Of a stretch of 64,000 nt of DNA, positions 24,274 to 32,508 are shown piece after piece. The translations under genes and the position numbers were made by a program. The stretch's first letter is position 1. Each line of letters starts with the position of its first letter. The notes below the pieces were generated by a model. The model was not told the origin of the DNA. It saw only the letters and a program-made list of their open reading frames with translations, and made no database searches. The stretch spans positions 1 to 64,000 of the forward strand of contig NZ_CBDRBL010000030.1 of the NCBI RefSeq assembly GCF_965342175.1, read 5' to 3'. Origin of the DNA: Actinacidiphila sp965342175 (GTDB lineage Bacteria; Actinomycetota; Actinomycetes; Streptomycetales; Streptomycetaceae).

Positions 24274-24939
24274 TCACCGCAGGGCGTCGGCGACCTCCAC
24301 CGCCGCCTCGACGACCCGCGGGCCCACCCGTTCGGGTACCGCGTCGGACAGCATCACCACACCGACGCTGCCCTCCACGCCCGGCACCCCCACCAGCGGG
24401 GCCGCGGCGCCGCTCGCGCCGGCCTCCAGCTCGCCGTGGGTGAGGACGTAGCCGGGGCCCTCGCAGCAGCGCGGATCGGGCTCGAAGGGCTGCAGGCTGC
24501 GCCCGGCCAGGATCGCCCGGCCCGCGGCGCCGCGCTCCAGGGAGTGCCGGAAGCCGGTGCGGTAGGCGACGTGGTAGTCGGTCCAGCTCGGCTCGACGAC
24601 CGCCACGGCCAGCGCCTCGCTGCCGTCGACGAGGGTGAGGTGGGCGGTGGCCCCGATGTCCTCGGCGAGGGAGCGCAGGGCGGGCAGCGCGGCCTCGCGC
24701 AGCAGCGGGTGCACCTGGTGTGCCAGCCGCAGCACACCGAGCCCGACGCGGGCGCGCCCGCCGAGGTCGCGGCGGACCAGGGAGTGCAGTTCCAGGGTGG
24801 CGAGGAGGCGGTAGACCACCGTGCGGTTGACGCCCAGCTTCATCGCCAGTTCCGTGACGGTCAGCCCGTGGTCGGTGTCGGCCAGCAGCTTCAGGACCCG
24901 CAGGCCCCGATCAAGTGTCTGAGAGGTCTCCGCGGTCAC
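24274..24939 (-). CDS. IclR family transcriptional regulator (short form)
   Basis: A 221-residue regulator. The N-terminal winged helix reads QTLDRGLRVLKLLADTDHGLTVTELAMKLGVNRTVVYRLLATLELH. The effector domain has HLTLVDGSEALAVAVVEPS and ERGAAGRAILAGR. At 221 residues it is slightly shorter than typical 250-residue members. No clear target gene is adjacent: the neighbours are the S16 protease and a helicase, and a deleted neighbour is possible. It may regulate the nearby aromatic catabolism gene hpd, but nothing shows this directly. Confidence 0.9.
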   Translation of the reverse strand: MTAETSQTLDRGLRVLKLLADTDHGLTVTELAMKLGVNRTVVYRLLATLELHSLVRRDLGGRARVGLGVLRLAHQVHPLLREAALPALRSLAEDIGATAHLTLVDGSEALAVAVVEPSWTDYHVAYRTGFRHSLERGAAGRAILAGRSLQPFEPDPRCCEGPGYVLTHGELEAGASGAAAPLVGVPGVEGSVGVVMLSDAVPERVGPRVVEAAVEVADALR

Positions 24940-25269
24940 GACGCCCCCTTAATCGTGTGAGTGGCGGCTCATCTCGCACGGCGGGAGCACTGGCGGTCCC
25001 GCGGCAGAGCGCGGAGTGGCCACCGGCCTGGCGGTACCGGCTGGCGCCCCGAGGCTCCACTGCCACGGCGCGTTGCGTGACCGGAACGCTAGCGAGCGGG
25101 TACCGCTGAGCGGAAGACTTCGTCCACAATCCGGTCACGCGAGCCGGTCGGTTGGAGCCGCCACCGCAAATCCTCCGCCGAACCTCCCCAACGGCCGCAG
25201 GATCCGCGGCATCGCTGACGATACGTCAGAATCAGGGAGGCGCACCGCGCCTGAGCCCACGACCGCCGC
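24940..25269. other. Intergenic region with isolated operator-like palindrome
   Basis: 330 bases upstream of the IclR gene. Besides the IclR promoter it holds the inverted repeat CTGACGATACGTCAG at 25215-25229, followed by GGGAGG at 25235-25240 with no open gene behind it: a TGA stop comes within a few codons and the helicase gene ends on the other strand at 25270. Confidence 0.55.
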
Positions 25270-27114
25270 TCAGCGCATCCGGGTCGCCCATTCCCGGACC
25301 TTCTTGATGCGCTCGTGGAGCTGCCCCGCCGTCGCCTCCGCGCTCGGCGGACCGCCGCACACCCGGCGCAGCTCGTTGTGGATGACGCCGTGCGGCTTGC
25401 CGCTCTGGTGGTTGTACGCCGCGACCAGCGTGTTCAGCTGCTTGCGCAGCTCCAGCAGCTCCTTGTGCGTGACGATCGGCCGCCGCTCGGCGGGGAGTTC
25501 CAGCAGGTCCGCCTCGCTGTCCGGCTTCTTCCGGCTGTGCGCGATCTGCCGGGCCTGCCGCTTCTGCAACAGCAACTGCACCTGGTCCGGCTCGAGAAGA
25601 CCCGGAATGCCCAGATAGTCCTGCTCCTCCTCGCTGCCCGGGTGGGCCTGCATGCCGAACTCGGCGCCGTCATAGAGCACCCGGTCGAAGACGGCGTCGG
25701 ACTCGAGCGCCTCGAAGGGCAGCATGTCCTGCTCGCCGGTGTCCTCGTCCTGCTGCTTCTCGGCCTCCGCCAGCTCCTTCTCGGACTCCGCGTACGGGTC
25801 CTCCTCGCCCTCCTTCCTGGGCTTGTCGAGGGCGTGGTCGCGCTCGACCTCCATCTCGTTCGCGAAGCCCAGCAGCATGGGGATGGTGGGCAGGAAGACC
25901 GAGGCCGTCTCGCCGCGCCGGCGGGACCGTACGAAACGGCCCACCGCCTGCGCGAAGAACAGCGGCGTGGAGATGGTCGTCGCATAGACCCCGACGGCCA
26001 GCCGCGGGACGTCCACGCCCTCCGACACCATGCGGACCGCGACCATCCACCGGTCGTCGCTCGCGCTGAACTCCTCGATCCGGGAGGACGCTCCCGCGTC
26101 GTCGGAGAGCACCAGCGTCGCCTTGTGCCCGGTGATCTCCCGGATGAGCTTGGCGTACGCGCGGGCGGAGTCCTGATCGGTGGCGATCACCAGCGCACCG
26201 GCGTCCGGGATGGACTTGCGGACCTCCGTCAGCCGCTGGTCCGCGGCGCGCAGCACGTTCGGGATCCACTCGCCGGTCGGCGCCAGCGCGGTCCGCCACG
26301 CCTGGCTGATCGCGTCCTTGGTCATGGGTTCGCCGAGCCGTGCGGAGAGCTCGTCGCCGGCCTTCGTACGCCAGCGCATGGTGCCGCTGTAGGAGAGGAA
26401 GATCACAGGCCGCACGACACCGTCGGCGAGCGCGTTGCCGTAACCGTAGGTGTAGTCGGCCGACGAGCGGCGGATGCCGTCGTTGCCCTCCTCGTACGTC
26501 ACGAACGGGATCGGGTTGGTGTCCGACCGGAAGGGCGTCCCGGTCAGCGCCAGCCGTCTGGTCGCCGGCTCGAAGGCCTCCAGGCACGCCTCGCCCCAGG
26601 ACCGGCTGTCGCCCGCGTGGTGGATCTCGTCCAGGATCACCAGCGTCTTGCGCTGCTCGCAGCGGTTGCGGTGCAGCATCGGGCGCACGCCGACGCCCGC
26701 GTAGGTCACCGCGACCCCGTGGTACTCCTTGCCGAGCGGCCCCGCGCTGTACTCCGGGTCCAGCCTGATGCCTATCCGGGCCGCGGCCTCCGCCCACTGC
26801 TTCTTCAGGTGCTCGGTGGGGGCGACGACGGTGATCTGCTGCACGAGGTGGTTGTGCAGCAGATACGAGGCGAGGGTGAGCGCGAAGGTCGTCTTGCCGG
26901 CGCCGGGGGTCGCGACGGCCAGGAAGTCACGTGGCTGCGTCGCGATGTACCGGTCCAGGGCACCCTGCTGCCAGGCGCGCAGCTTGCCGGCCGTGCCCCA
27001 GGGGGCGCGGCCGGGGAAGGCGGGCGACAGGTGGTGCGAGTGCGAGTTGCTGGCGCTGTGCGGGGCGGTGGTAGTCACGGTCTCCGGTGACGGGTCGGGT
27101 ACGACAACCGTCAC
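25270..27114 (-). CDS. DEAD/DEAH-box (SF2) helicase
   Basis: A 614-residue superfamily 2 helicase. Motif I is ATPGAGKTTFALTLA near residue 68, motif II is VILDEIHHAGDSRSW (DEIH), motif III is ALTGTPFRSD, and the C-terminal RecA domain has GVDVPRLAVGVYATTISTPLFFAQAVGRFVR (motifs V-VI). The C-terminal 150 residues are charged with a predicted helical stretch (ESEKELAEAEKQQDED). The GTG start overlaps the stop of the upstream remnant reading frame in a GTGA, which supports this start and suggests coupled translation. The substrate is unknown. Confidence 0.93.
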   Translation of the reverse strand: MTVVVPDPSPETVTTTAPHSASNSHSHHLSPAFPGRAPWGTAGKLRAWQQGALDRYIATQPRDFLAVATPGAGKTTFALTLASYLLHNHLVQQITVVAPTEHLKKQWAEAAARIGIRLDPEYSAGPLGKEYHGVAVTYAGVGVRPMLHRNRCEQRKTLVILDEIHHAGDSRSWGEACLEAFEPATRRLALTGTPFRSDTNPIPFVTYEEGNDGIRRSSADYTYGYGNALADGVVRPVIFLSYSGTMRWRTKAGDELSARLGEPMTKDAISQAWRTALAPTGEWIPNVLRAADQRLTEVRKSIPDAGALVIATDQDSARAYAKLIREITGHKATLVLSDDAGASSRIEEFSASDDRWMVAVRMVSEGVDVPRLAVGVYATTISTPLFFAQAVGRFVRSRRRGETASVFLPTIPMLLGFANEMEVERDHALDKPRKEGEEDPYAESEKELAEAEKQQDEDTGEQDMLPFEALESDAVFDRVLYDGAEFGMQAHPGSEEEQDYLGIPGLLEPDQVQLLLQKRQARQIAHSRKKPDSEADLLELPAERRPIVTHKELLELRKQLNTLVAAYNHQSGKPHGVIHNELRRVCGGPPSAEATAGQLHERIKKVREWATRMR

Positions 27115-27272
27115 AGCCTACTGGCGCTCGGCCCGGGGTCGTGCAAGCGGACGGCGTGGCTGGCGGCGGCGGTCTTGCTGGGGCTCAGCCCGGGCTCGCG
27201 CAGCGCGGGCGGCTCCCCGCCGCAGGCCAGGCGGGCGAGGTCCGTGACCTCGGCGAGGGTGAGGTGGCGCAT
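27111..27272 (-). pseudogene. Truncated Doc/Fic-type toxin
   Basis: Codes for 53 residues beginning MRHLTLAEVTDLARLACGGE and continuing PPALREPGL. In Streptomyces this opening belongs to Doc-type death-on-curing proteins of about 120-130 residues. Here the match stops after LREPGL, and the rest (SPSKTAAASHAVRLHDPGPSASRL) is unrelated. The Fic/Doc catalytic motif HxFxxGNKR is absent, so the toxin is inactive. It follows the antitoxin gene on the same strand behind a GGGGAGTGAGG ribosome site, and its stop overlaps the helicase start. Confidence 0.7.
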
Positions 27273-27279
27273 GGTCACC

Positions 27280-27480
27280 TCACTCCCCCAGCCTGCGCAG
27301 CAGGTCCGCGTGGGCGGAGGCGTACGCCTCCCCTGCGGCGCGGACACGCACGGCCTCGGCGGCCTGGTACGCCCGTACCGCCGCGCGCACGAACTCCGCG
27401 ACCGGCACGCCGTGCGCGTCGGCGAGGTCGCTCAGGGACTCCCACTCGGCGTCGGTGAATACGACGGTCAGCTCTTTCAC
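27280..27480 (-). CDS. Antitoxin-like ribbon-helix-helix protein
   Basis: A 66-residue protein: MKELTVVFTDAEWESLSDLADAHGVPVAEFVRAAVRAYQ, then a charged C-terminal half. The N-terminal strand and following helices have the pattern of a ribbon-helix-helix DNA-binding antitoxin. Seven bases after its stop begins the Doc-type toxin remnant. The toxin is broken, so this antitoxin is orphaned; it may persist as a plain repressor of its own operon or be on the way to loss. Confidence 0.75.
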   Translation of the reverse strand: MKELTVVFTDAEWESLSDLADAHGVPVAEFVRAAVRAYQAAEAVRVRAAGEAYASAHADLLRRLGE

Positions 27481-27511
27481 ACCGGGACGGTAACCTCCCC
27501 GCGCTCCCGCC

Positions 27512-28921
27512 TCACCCCGTTTTCAGGCGCAGCCGCGCCGCCACGCCGACGCCCGCGAGGGCGAGGAAGGCCAGGGGCAGGAGGACGGCCGTGAAGGCGC
27601 CCGCCGCCCCGCCGAGGGCGGCGAAGACGGTGCCCGCGGCGGCGACGAGGACGACGCTGGCCAGGGCGTCGGAGACCTGGAGGGCGGCGGAGTTGGCGCC
27701 GGCCTCGGAGGGTGGCGAGAGCTTGAAGAGGATGACGCTCAGGGAGGAGATGACCAGGCCCGCGCCGATGCCCCCCACGGCCCACGCCGCGGCCGCGGTC
27801 CAGGCGGGGGCGGCGTCCAGCAGCGTCAGGGCGGCGCCGGCGATCGCGGCGGCCATGAGGAACATGCCGAGGACGACGAGGCGTTCGCGGTGCGGCTCCA
27901 GGCGCGGGCGGCCCTGGAGCCAGGAGCCGATGCCCCAGGTGACCCCGCCGCCGGCCAGGGAGAGCCCGGCGAGGGTCGGCGACATGTGCCGCTGTGTGAC
28001 GAGCATCACCGGGACGAAGCTCTCGGCGCCGAGGAACGTGCCGGAAGCCACCCCGCGCAGCAGCACCACGGCCGGCAGTCCGCGAGCCGCGCGGAAGGTG
28101 CCCCGGGGCAGCAGTCGCAGCGCGGCCGGGACGACGAGCACGGCACCCGCCAGGGCGAAGACCAGCGACAGCGGCCGCAGGTCCTGCCCGGCGTACTGCA
28201 GCAGCCCGGCGCCGGCGGAGACGGCGAACGCCAGGCACAGCCGGCGGCGGTCCAGAGCCTTGCGGTCGTCCGGGGGCCGCCGCAGGGAGGTGCGGCGCAG
28301 CGCGGGCAGGCCCATCAGCAGCGGGAGCACGACGAGTACGGGGATGGCCAGGAAGACCCAGCGCCAGCCGAACTGCTCGGTGACCGTGCCGGCCACGAGC
28401 GGCCCGACGATGGAGGGCAGCACCCAGGACGCGGCGAAGGCGGCCATCACCGCGGGCCGCAGGCGTTCGGGGTAGGCGAGGCCGACGATGACGTACAGGG
28501 CGACGATGACGAGCCCGCCGCCGATGCCCTGCACGGCGCGGCCCAGTACGAACGGCCACATGGACTGGGCGGTGCCGGACACGGCCAGCCCGACGGCGAA
28601 GGCGCCGATGCCGGCGACGAGCGGCGCGAGCGGGCCGGTGCGGTCGCACCACTGGCCGCTGACGACCATCGCGAAGAGGGAGGTGGTGAAGTAACCGGAG
28701 AAGGCGAAGGCGTACAGCGGCAGCCCGTCCAGCTCGCGCGCGGCCACGGGCATGGCGGTGCCGACGGCCGTGGCCTCGAAGGCGATGAGCAGGACGACGG
28801 AGACCATCGCGAGGGTCAGCGCGCGGTAGCGGCCGCCCAGCACGGTGTCGGTGCCGGCGTCCGGAGCGGCGAAGGGCATGCCTGCGGGGCCGGATACCGG
28901 CTCGGTCTCTGCGGTGGTCAC
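27512..28921 (-). CDS. MFS multidrug-type transporter
   Basis: A membrane protein of about 469 residues with 12-14 hydrophobic segments, starting near VTTAETEPVSGPAGMPFAAP. The blocks GRAVQGIGGGLVIVALYVIVG and ERLRPAVMAAFAASWVLPSIVGPL (motif C-like) are typical of drug:H+ antiporters of the EmrB/QacA group. The GTG at 28921 is preferred: TACCCT ends exactly six bases before it, pointing to a leaderless start. A much longer reading frame runs upstream without coding character. It is divergent from the alpha/beta hydrolase. Confidence 0.87.
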   Translation of the reverse strand: MTTAETEPVSGPAGMPFAAPDAGTDTVLGGRYRALTLAMVSVVLLIAFEATAVGTAMPVAARELDGLPLYAFAFSGYFTTSLFAMVVSGQWCDRTGPLAPLVAGIGAFAVGLAVSGTAQSMWPFVLGRAVQGIGGGLVIVALYVIVGLAYPERLRPAVMAAFAASWVLPSIVGPLVAGTVTEQFGWRWVFLAIPVLVVLPLLMGLPALRRTSLRRPPDDRKALDRRRLCLAFAVSAGAGLLQYAGQDLRPLSLVFALAGAVLVVPAALRLLPRGTFRAARGLPAVVLLRGVASGTFLGAESFVPVMLVTQRHMSPTLAGLSLAGGGVTWGIGSWLQGRPRLEPHRERLVVLGMFLMAAAIAGAALTLLDAAPAWTAAAAWAVGGIGAGLVISSLSVILFKLSPPSEAGANSAALQVSDALASVVLVAAAGTVFAALGGAAGAFTAVLLPLAFLALAGVGVAARLRLKTG

Positions 28922-29021
28922 CACGACAGGGTAAGGGGTCAAACAGCCCTGCACCCCTGGCATCCCGATCGGTCCCCGGACGGCGGCGCGAGAAGCGGCG
29001 CGGGCGGGGAAGGCGTAGGCC

Positions 29022-29891
29022 ATGCCGCACTACACGACGTACGACGGAACCGAGCTCGCCTACGCGGACACCGGCGAGGGGCCCGTCCTGCTCGCCCTCG
29101 CCGGCGGCCCGGGACGGGACGCGGCCTACCTGGGCGGCCTGGGCGGGCTGGACGGGGGCCGGCGGCTGGTGGTCCCGGACAGCCGGGGCACCGGAGGCAG
29201 CCCGCCGGCCGGCGATCCGCTCGCCTACTCCTTCCCGCGACTCGCCCAGGACGTCGAGGCGCTGCGCGGGCACCTGGGTCTGGAGCGTTTCGCCCTGCTC
29301 GCGCACGACGCCGCCGCGGCGACCGCGCAGGCGTACGCCGCCGCCTACCCGGAGCGGCTGACGCACCTGGTGCTGGTCGCCCCGGGCTCCCGGCTGCAGG
29401 GCGAGCTGCCCGACGACGCCCGGGAGATCTTCGAGAGCCGCGTCGGCGAACCCTGGTGGCCGGAGGCGGTCGCCGCCCTCGCCGAACTGGAGAGCGCCGA
29501 CGACCTCGACCGGGTCCGCGCGCTGCTGCTGCGGATCGCGCCGATGGCGTACGGGCACTGGGGCGAGCGCCAGCGCGCCCACGCCGCCGCCGAGGGCGGC
29601 CAGTTGCACCCGGTGCCCCGGGCCGGCTTCTGGCAGGGCGTGGACGAACCGGGCCGGCGCGCCGTGCTGGCCCGTCTGCGCGAGGTGACCTGCCCGGTCC
29701 TGGTCCTGACCGGCGACCGCGACGCCGTCACCGGCATGCGCGCGGGCGAGGCCGTCGCGGCCTGCTTCCCGCACGCCCGGCTTCGCCCGCTGCACGCCGT
29801 CGGGCACTTCCCGTGGGTGGACGAACCCGAGCTGTTCCGCTCGGTGGTGGAGGAGTTCCTGTCGGGCGCGGCTGTCCCCGGCGGTTCATGA
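29022..29891 (+). CDS. Alpha/beta-fold hydrolase
   Basis: A 289-residue alpha/beta hydrolase related to proline iminopeptidases. The oxyanion region is LALAGGPGRDAAYLGG. The nucleophile elbow reads LLAHDAAAATAQAY, with Asp in place of the usual Ser, as in haloalkane dehalogenase-type and epoxide hydrolase-type elbows. The acid is probably in LTGDRDAVTG, and the late His in LHAVGHFPWVDEPELF. The substrate is not known. GGGGAAGG precedes the start. Confidence 0.88.
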   Translation: MPHYTTYDGTELAYADTGEGPVLLALAGGPGRDAAYLGGLGGLDGGRRLVVPDSRGTGGSPPAGDPLAYSFPRLAQDVEALRGHLGLERFALLAHDAAAATAQAYAAAYPERLTHLVLVAPGSRLQGELPDDAREIFESRVGEPWWPEAVAALAELESADDLDRVRALLLRIAPMAYGHWGERQRAHAAAEGGQLHPVPRAGFWQGVDEPGRRAVLARLREVTCPVLVLTGDRDAVTGMRAGEAVAACFPHARLRPLHAVGHFPWVDEPELFRSVVEEFLSGAAVPGGS

Positions 29892-29982
29892 ACGGGGTGG
29901 GGCAGTCCTGTTGCGGGCCGCCCGGAAGCGTTGACCCCCTCCCGGGGGCCGCGCCTGTGGTCGATGCACGTCGACGACGCAC

Positions 29983-30054
29983 GGCCGTGTGCCCGAGTGC
30001 TTCAGGGGCTCGACTGCACATCGAGTGACGTGGGTTCGATTCCCGCCACGGCCT
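29983..30054 (+). tRNA. Noncanonical tRNA-Cys-like gene (anticodon GCA)
   Basis: A full cloverleaf can be drawn. Acceptor GGCCGTG pairs with CACGGCC (29983-29989 and 30047-30053). Anticodon stem CTCGA/TCGAG encloses loop CTGCACA, giving anticodon GCA (30016-30018). The T arm is GTGGG-TTCGATT-CCCGC with one G-U pair. The discriminator is U73 (30054), the key identity base for cysteinyl-tRNA synthetase. The D arm is odd: a three-pair CCC/GGG stem and a loop GAGTGCTTCA without the usual GG pair of bases. The body is 72 bases and CCA is not encoded. A terminator follows at once. It is not the usual actinobacterial tRNA-Cys sequence as I recall it. Confidence 0.7.
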
Positions 30055-30063
30055 CCGCGCGAA

Positions 30064-30089
30064 GGGCCCGGTCCGCACGGACCGGGCCC
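30064..30089. terminator. Terminator between the tRNA-like gene and the xanthine dehydrogenase operon
   Basis: GGGCCCGGTCC and its complement pair over 11 perfect base pairs around the loop GCAC. It lies 10 bases after the tRNA-like gene and 22 bases after the molybdenum subunit gene on the other strand. Confidence 0.85.
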
Positions 30090-30110
30090 CTCGGGGTGTC
30101 TGGCGGTGGG

Positions 30111-32447
30111 TCAGCCCTGCGGGCGGACCACCGCGTGCTGGGGGCGGATGGGGAGGCGGCTGACCGGGCGGCCGGTGGCCGCGCGGACGGCGGAGGCGAC
30201 GGCGGCCGGGGAGACGACGACGGGGACCGCGCTGGCGGCCTTGGCGCCGAAGGGGGCGAGCACGTCGCGTTCCTCCACGAGCCGGACGACCCGGATCGCG
30301 GGCGCGTCGAGCGCGGTGGGCAGCGTATACCCGGTGAGGTTGGGCCGCTTGATGACGCCGCGCGGCGCGCGGAGGTCCTCCATGAGTGCCATGCCGACGC
30401 CCTGGGTGACCCCGGCCTCGATGCGGGCCCGCAGCTGGGCCGGGTTGAGGACCCGGCCGACGTCCTGGGCGACGGCCATCTCGACGACCCGGACCGCGCC
30501 GAGTTCGATGTCGACGTCGACCACGGCGCGCACGGCGCAGAAGGCGAGGCCCACGAAAGCGTCGCCCTGGCCGGTGTCGTCGAGCCTCTCGGTGGGGTGC
30601 GGACGGCACTGCGCGGTGGCCCACAGCTCCTTGCCGGCAAGCTCCTCCTCGACGGTGGTGGAGAGCACACCGTCGTACGAGGTGATCTTGCCGTCGGCGA
30701 TGGAGAGCAGCTCCGGCGACATGCCGAACTTCCCGGCCAGCGGCTGCAGCAGCTGGGTGCGCACCATCTTGGCGGCGCGTTCGACGGCGCCGCCGGAAAC
30801 CCATGTGTGGCGGCCGCGGGCGGCGGCGCCGGCAGGCGGCTGGTCGGTGTCGGAGGGCAGCACGCGGACGTCCTCGACGCCGAGGACCTCCTGCACGATC
30901 TGCCGGGCCAGGGTCGCGAAGCCCTGACCGGTGTCGACGGCGGCGCAGATGACGGTGGCGGCGCCGTCGTGGACGCGCACGGTGGCGGTGGAGACCTCGT
31001 CGGTGCCCTCGGCCCCGAGCATGTGGACCATGCCCAGCGCGTAGCCCACGCCGCGGCGCACCGCGCCCGGCTCCCCCGCGCCCTCCAGGCCGCCGGGGAG
31101 CAGCCACTCGGACTCGTCGTCGTCGACGGGCAGCGGGGGGAGGTCGGCGTCGCGCACGGCCTTGAGGAGCTCGCCGACGGGCGCCGGGCAGGTGACCGTC
31201 TGGCCGGTGGGCAGCAGATCGCCGGTGGCCATGACGTTGCGCATGCGGATCTCCGCCGGGTCCAGGCCGAGCCTGGCGGCGAGCTTGTCCATCTGCCCCT
31301 CGTAGGCCGCGCAGACCTGCATCGCGCCCTCGCCCCGGACGTGCCCGGCGGGCGGGTTGTTGGTGCGCACCGCCCAGCCCTCGACGAAGACGTGCGGGAC
31401 GACGTAGGGGCCGGCTGCGAAGGCCACGGCCGCGGCGAGCGCGTCGGCGGAGGTGTCGGCGTACGCGCCCGCGTCCAGCAGCACCTGGGCCTCGACCTTG
31501 ACCAGCCGGCCCTCGGCGTCCGCGTGATGGCGGTAGCGCAGCAGGGTCGGGTGGCGGTGGCTGTGGCTGAGGAAGGACTCCTCGCGGGTGGCGACGAACT
31601 TCACCGGGCAGCCCGTCTTCAGCGCGAGCAGCCCGAGCGGGATCTGCACCCCGGAGTCCTCGCGGTCGCCCATCGCGCCGGGCACTCCGGTGACGACGAC
31701 CTTGACCCGGTCCGGCTCCAGCCCGAAGCAGGCGGCGGCCAGGTCGCGGTCGCTGTGCGGGTCGGTGGAGGCGACGTACAACTCCACGCCGCCGTCGGGG
31801 CGGGGCACGGCGAGGCCGGCCTCGGCGCCGACCGGCGCCGGGTCCTGGCGGCCCACCCGGTACAGGCCCTCGACGATGACCTCGCCGACCACGTCCGGGT
31901 CGCCGAACTGCAGCGGGATGTGGCGGATGAGGTTGCCGTCGGGGTGCAGCGGGGGCGCCGCGAACGCCCGCTCCGGGTCGATGACCGGCTCCAGGACCTC
32001 GTACTCGACGTGGATGGCGGCCGCGGCGAGCCGGGCGGTGTCGGGGTGGTCGGCGGCCACGGCGGCGATGGCCTCGCCGTGGTGCCGGACGGTGTCCTTG
32101 GCGAAGACGGGCCGGTCGGCGACGCGGCGTCCGTGCGTGGCGTCGCCCGGGACGTCCTCGTGGGTCACCACTGCCCGCACGCCGGGCAGGGCGGCGGCCT
32201 CCGTGGTGTCGACGGACAGGATGCGGGCGTGCGGGTGCGGGGAGCGGAGCACGGCCGCCCACAGCAGGCCCTCGGCCCACAGGTCGGCGGCGTACGGGTA
32301 GGTGCCCTGGGCCTTGGCCAGACTGTCGGTGGCCGGCAGGGAGGCGCCGATGCCGTGCGGCGCGGACTGCTGCGCGGCGGCGTCGGCCGCCGCCGTCGCT
32401 GGGGTGCCCACGGCCGGGGTGGCCGTCGCGGCGTCGGGGCCCGTCAT
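30111..32447 (-). CDS. Xanthine dehydrogenase-type molybdopterin-binding subunit
   Basis: A 778-residue large subunit of the xanthine oxidase family. It opens with the a/b hammerhead domain (GIGASLPATDSLAKAQGTYPYAADL) and carries molybdopterin-contact blocks such as AEAGLAVPRPDGGVELYVASTDPH, VRGEGAMQVCAAYEGQMDKLA and AVDTGQGFATLARQIVQEVLG. The late motif GAVRVVEMAVAQDVGRVLNPAQLRARIEAGVTQGVGMAL contains the expected active-site glutamate region. The enzyme should oxidise hypoxanthine, xanthine or another N-heterocycle. It is the third gene of the operon. Confidence 0.94.
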   Translation of the reverse strand: MTGPDAATATPAVGTPATAAADAAAQQSAPHGIGASLPATDSLAKAQGTYPYAADLWAEGLLWAAVLRSPHPHARILSVDTTEAAALPGVRAVVTHEDVPGDATHGRRVADRPVFAKDTVRHHGEAIAAVAADHPDTARLAAAAIHVEYEVLEPVIDPERAFAAPPLHPDGNLIRHIPLQFGDPDVVGEVIVEGLYRVGRQDPAPVGAEAGLAVPRPDGGVELYVASTDPHSDRDLAAACFGLEPDRVKVVVTGVPGAMGDREDSGVQIPLGLLALKTGCPVKFVATREESFLSHSHRHPTLLRYRHHADAEGRLVKVEAQVLLDAGAYADTSADALAAAVAFAAGPYVVPHVFVEGWAVRTNNPPAGHVRGEGAMQVCAAYEGQMDKLAARLGLDPAEIRMRNVMATGDLLPTGQTVTCPAPVGELLKAVRDADLPPLPVDDDESEWLLPGGLEGAGEPGAVRRGVGYALGMVHMLGAEGTDEVSTATVRVHDGAATVICAAVDTGQGFATLARQIVQEVLGVEDVRVLPSDTDQPPAGAAARGRHTWVSGGAVERAAKMVRTQLLQPLAGKFGMSPELLSIADGKITSYDGVLSTTVEEELAGKELWATAQCRPHPTERLDDTGQGDAFVGLAFCAVRAVVDVDIELGAVRVVEMAVAQDVGRVLNPAQLRARIEAGVTQGVGMALMEDLRAPRGVIKRPNLTGYTLPTALDAPAIRVVRLVEERDVLAPFGAKAASAVPVVVSPAAVASAVRAATGRPVSRLPIRPQHAVVRPQG

Positions 32448-32508
32448 CGCGCGTACCTTTCACTGCCGCGAGCAGGGAGGTGGTGCCGGGTCAGGTGGTT
32501 CGGGGTGT

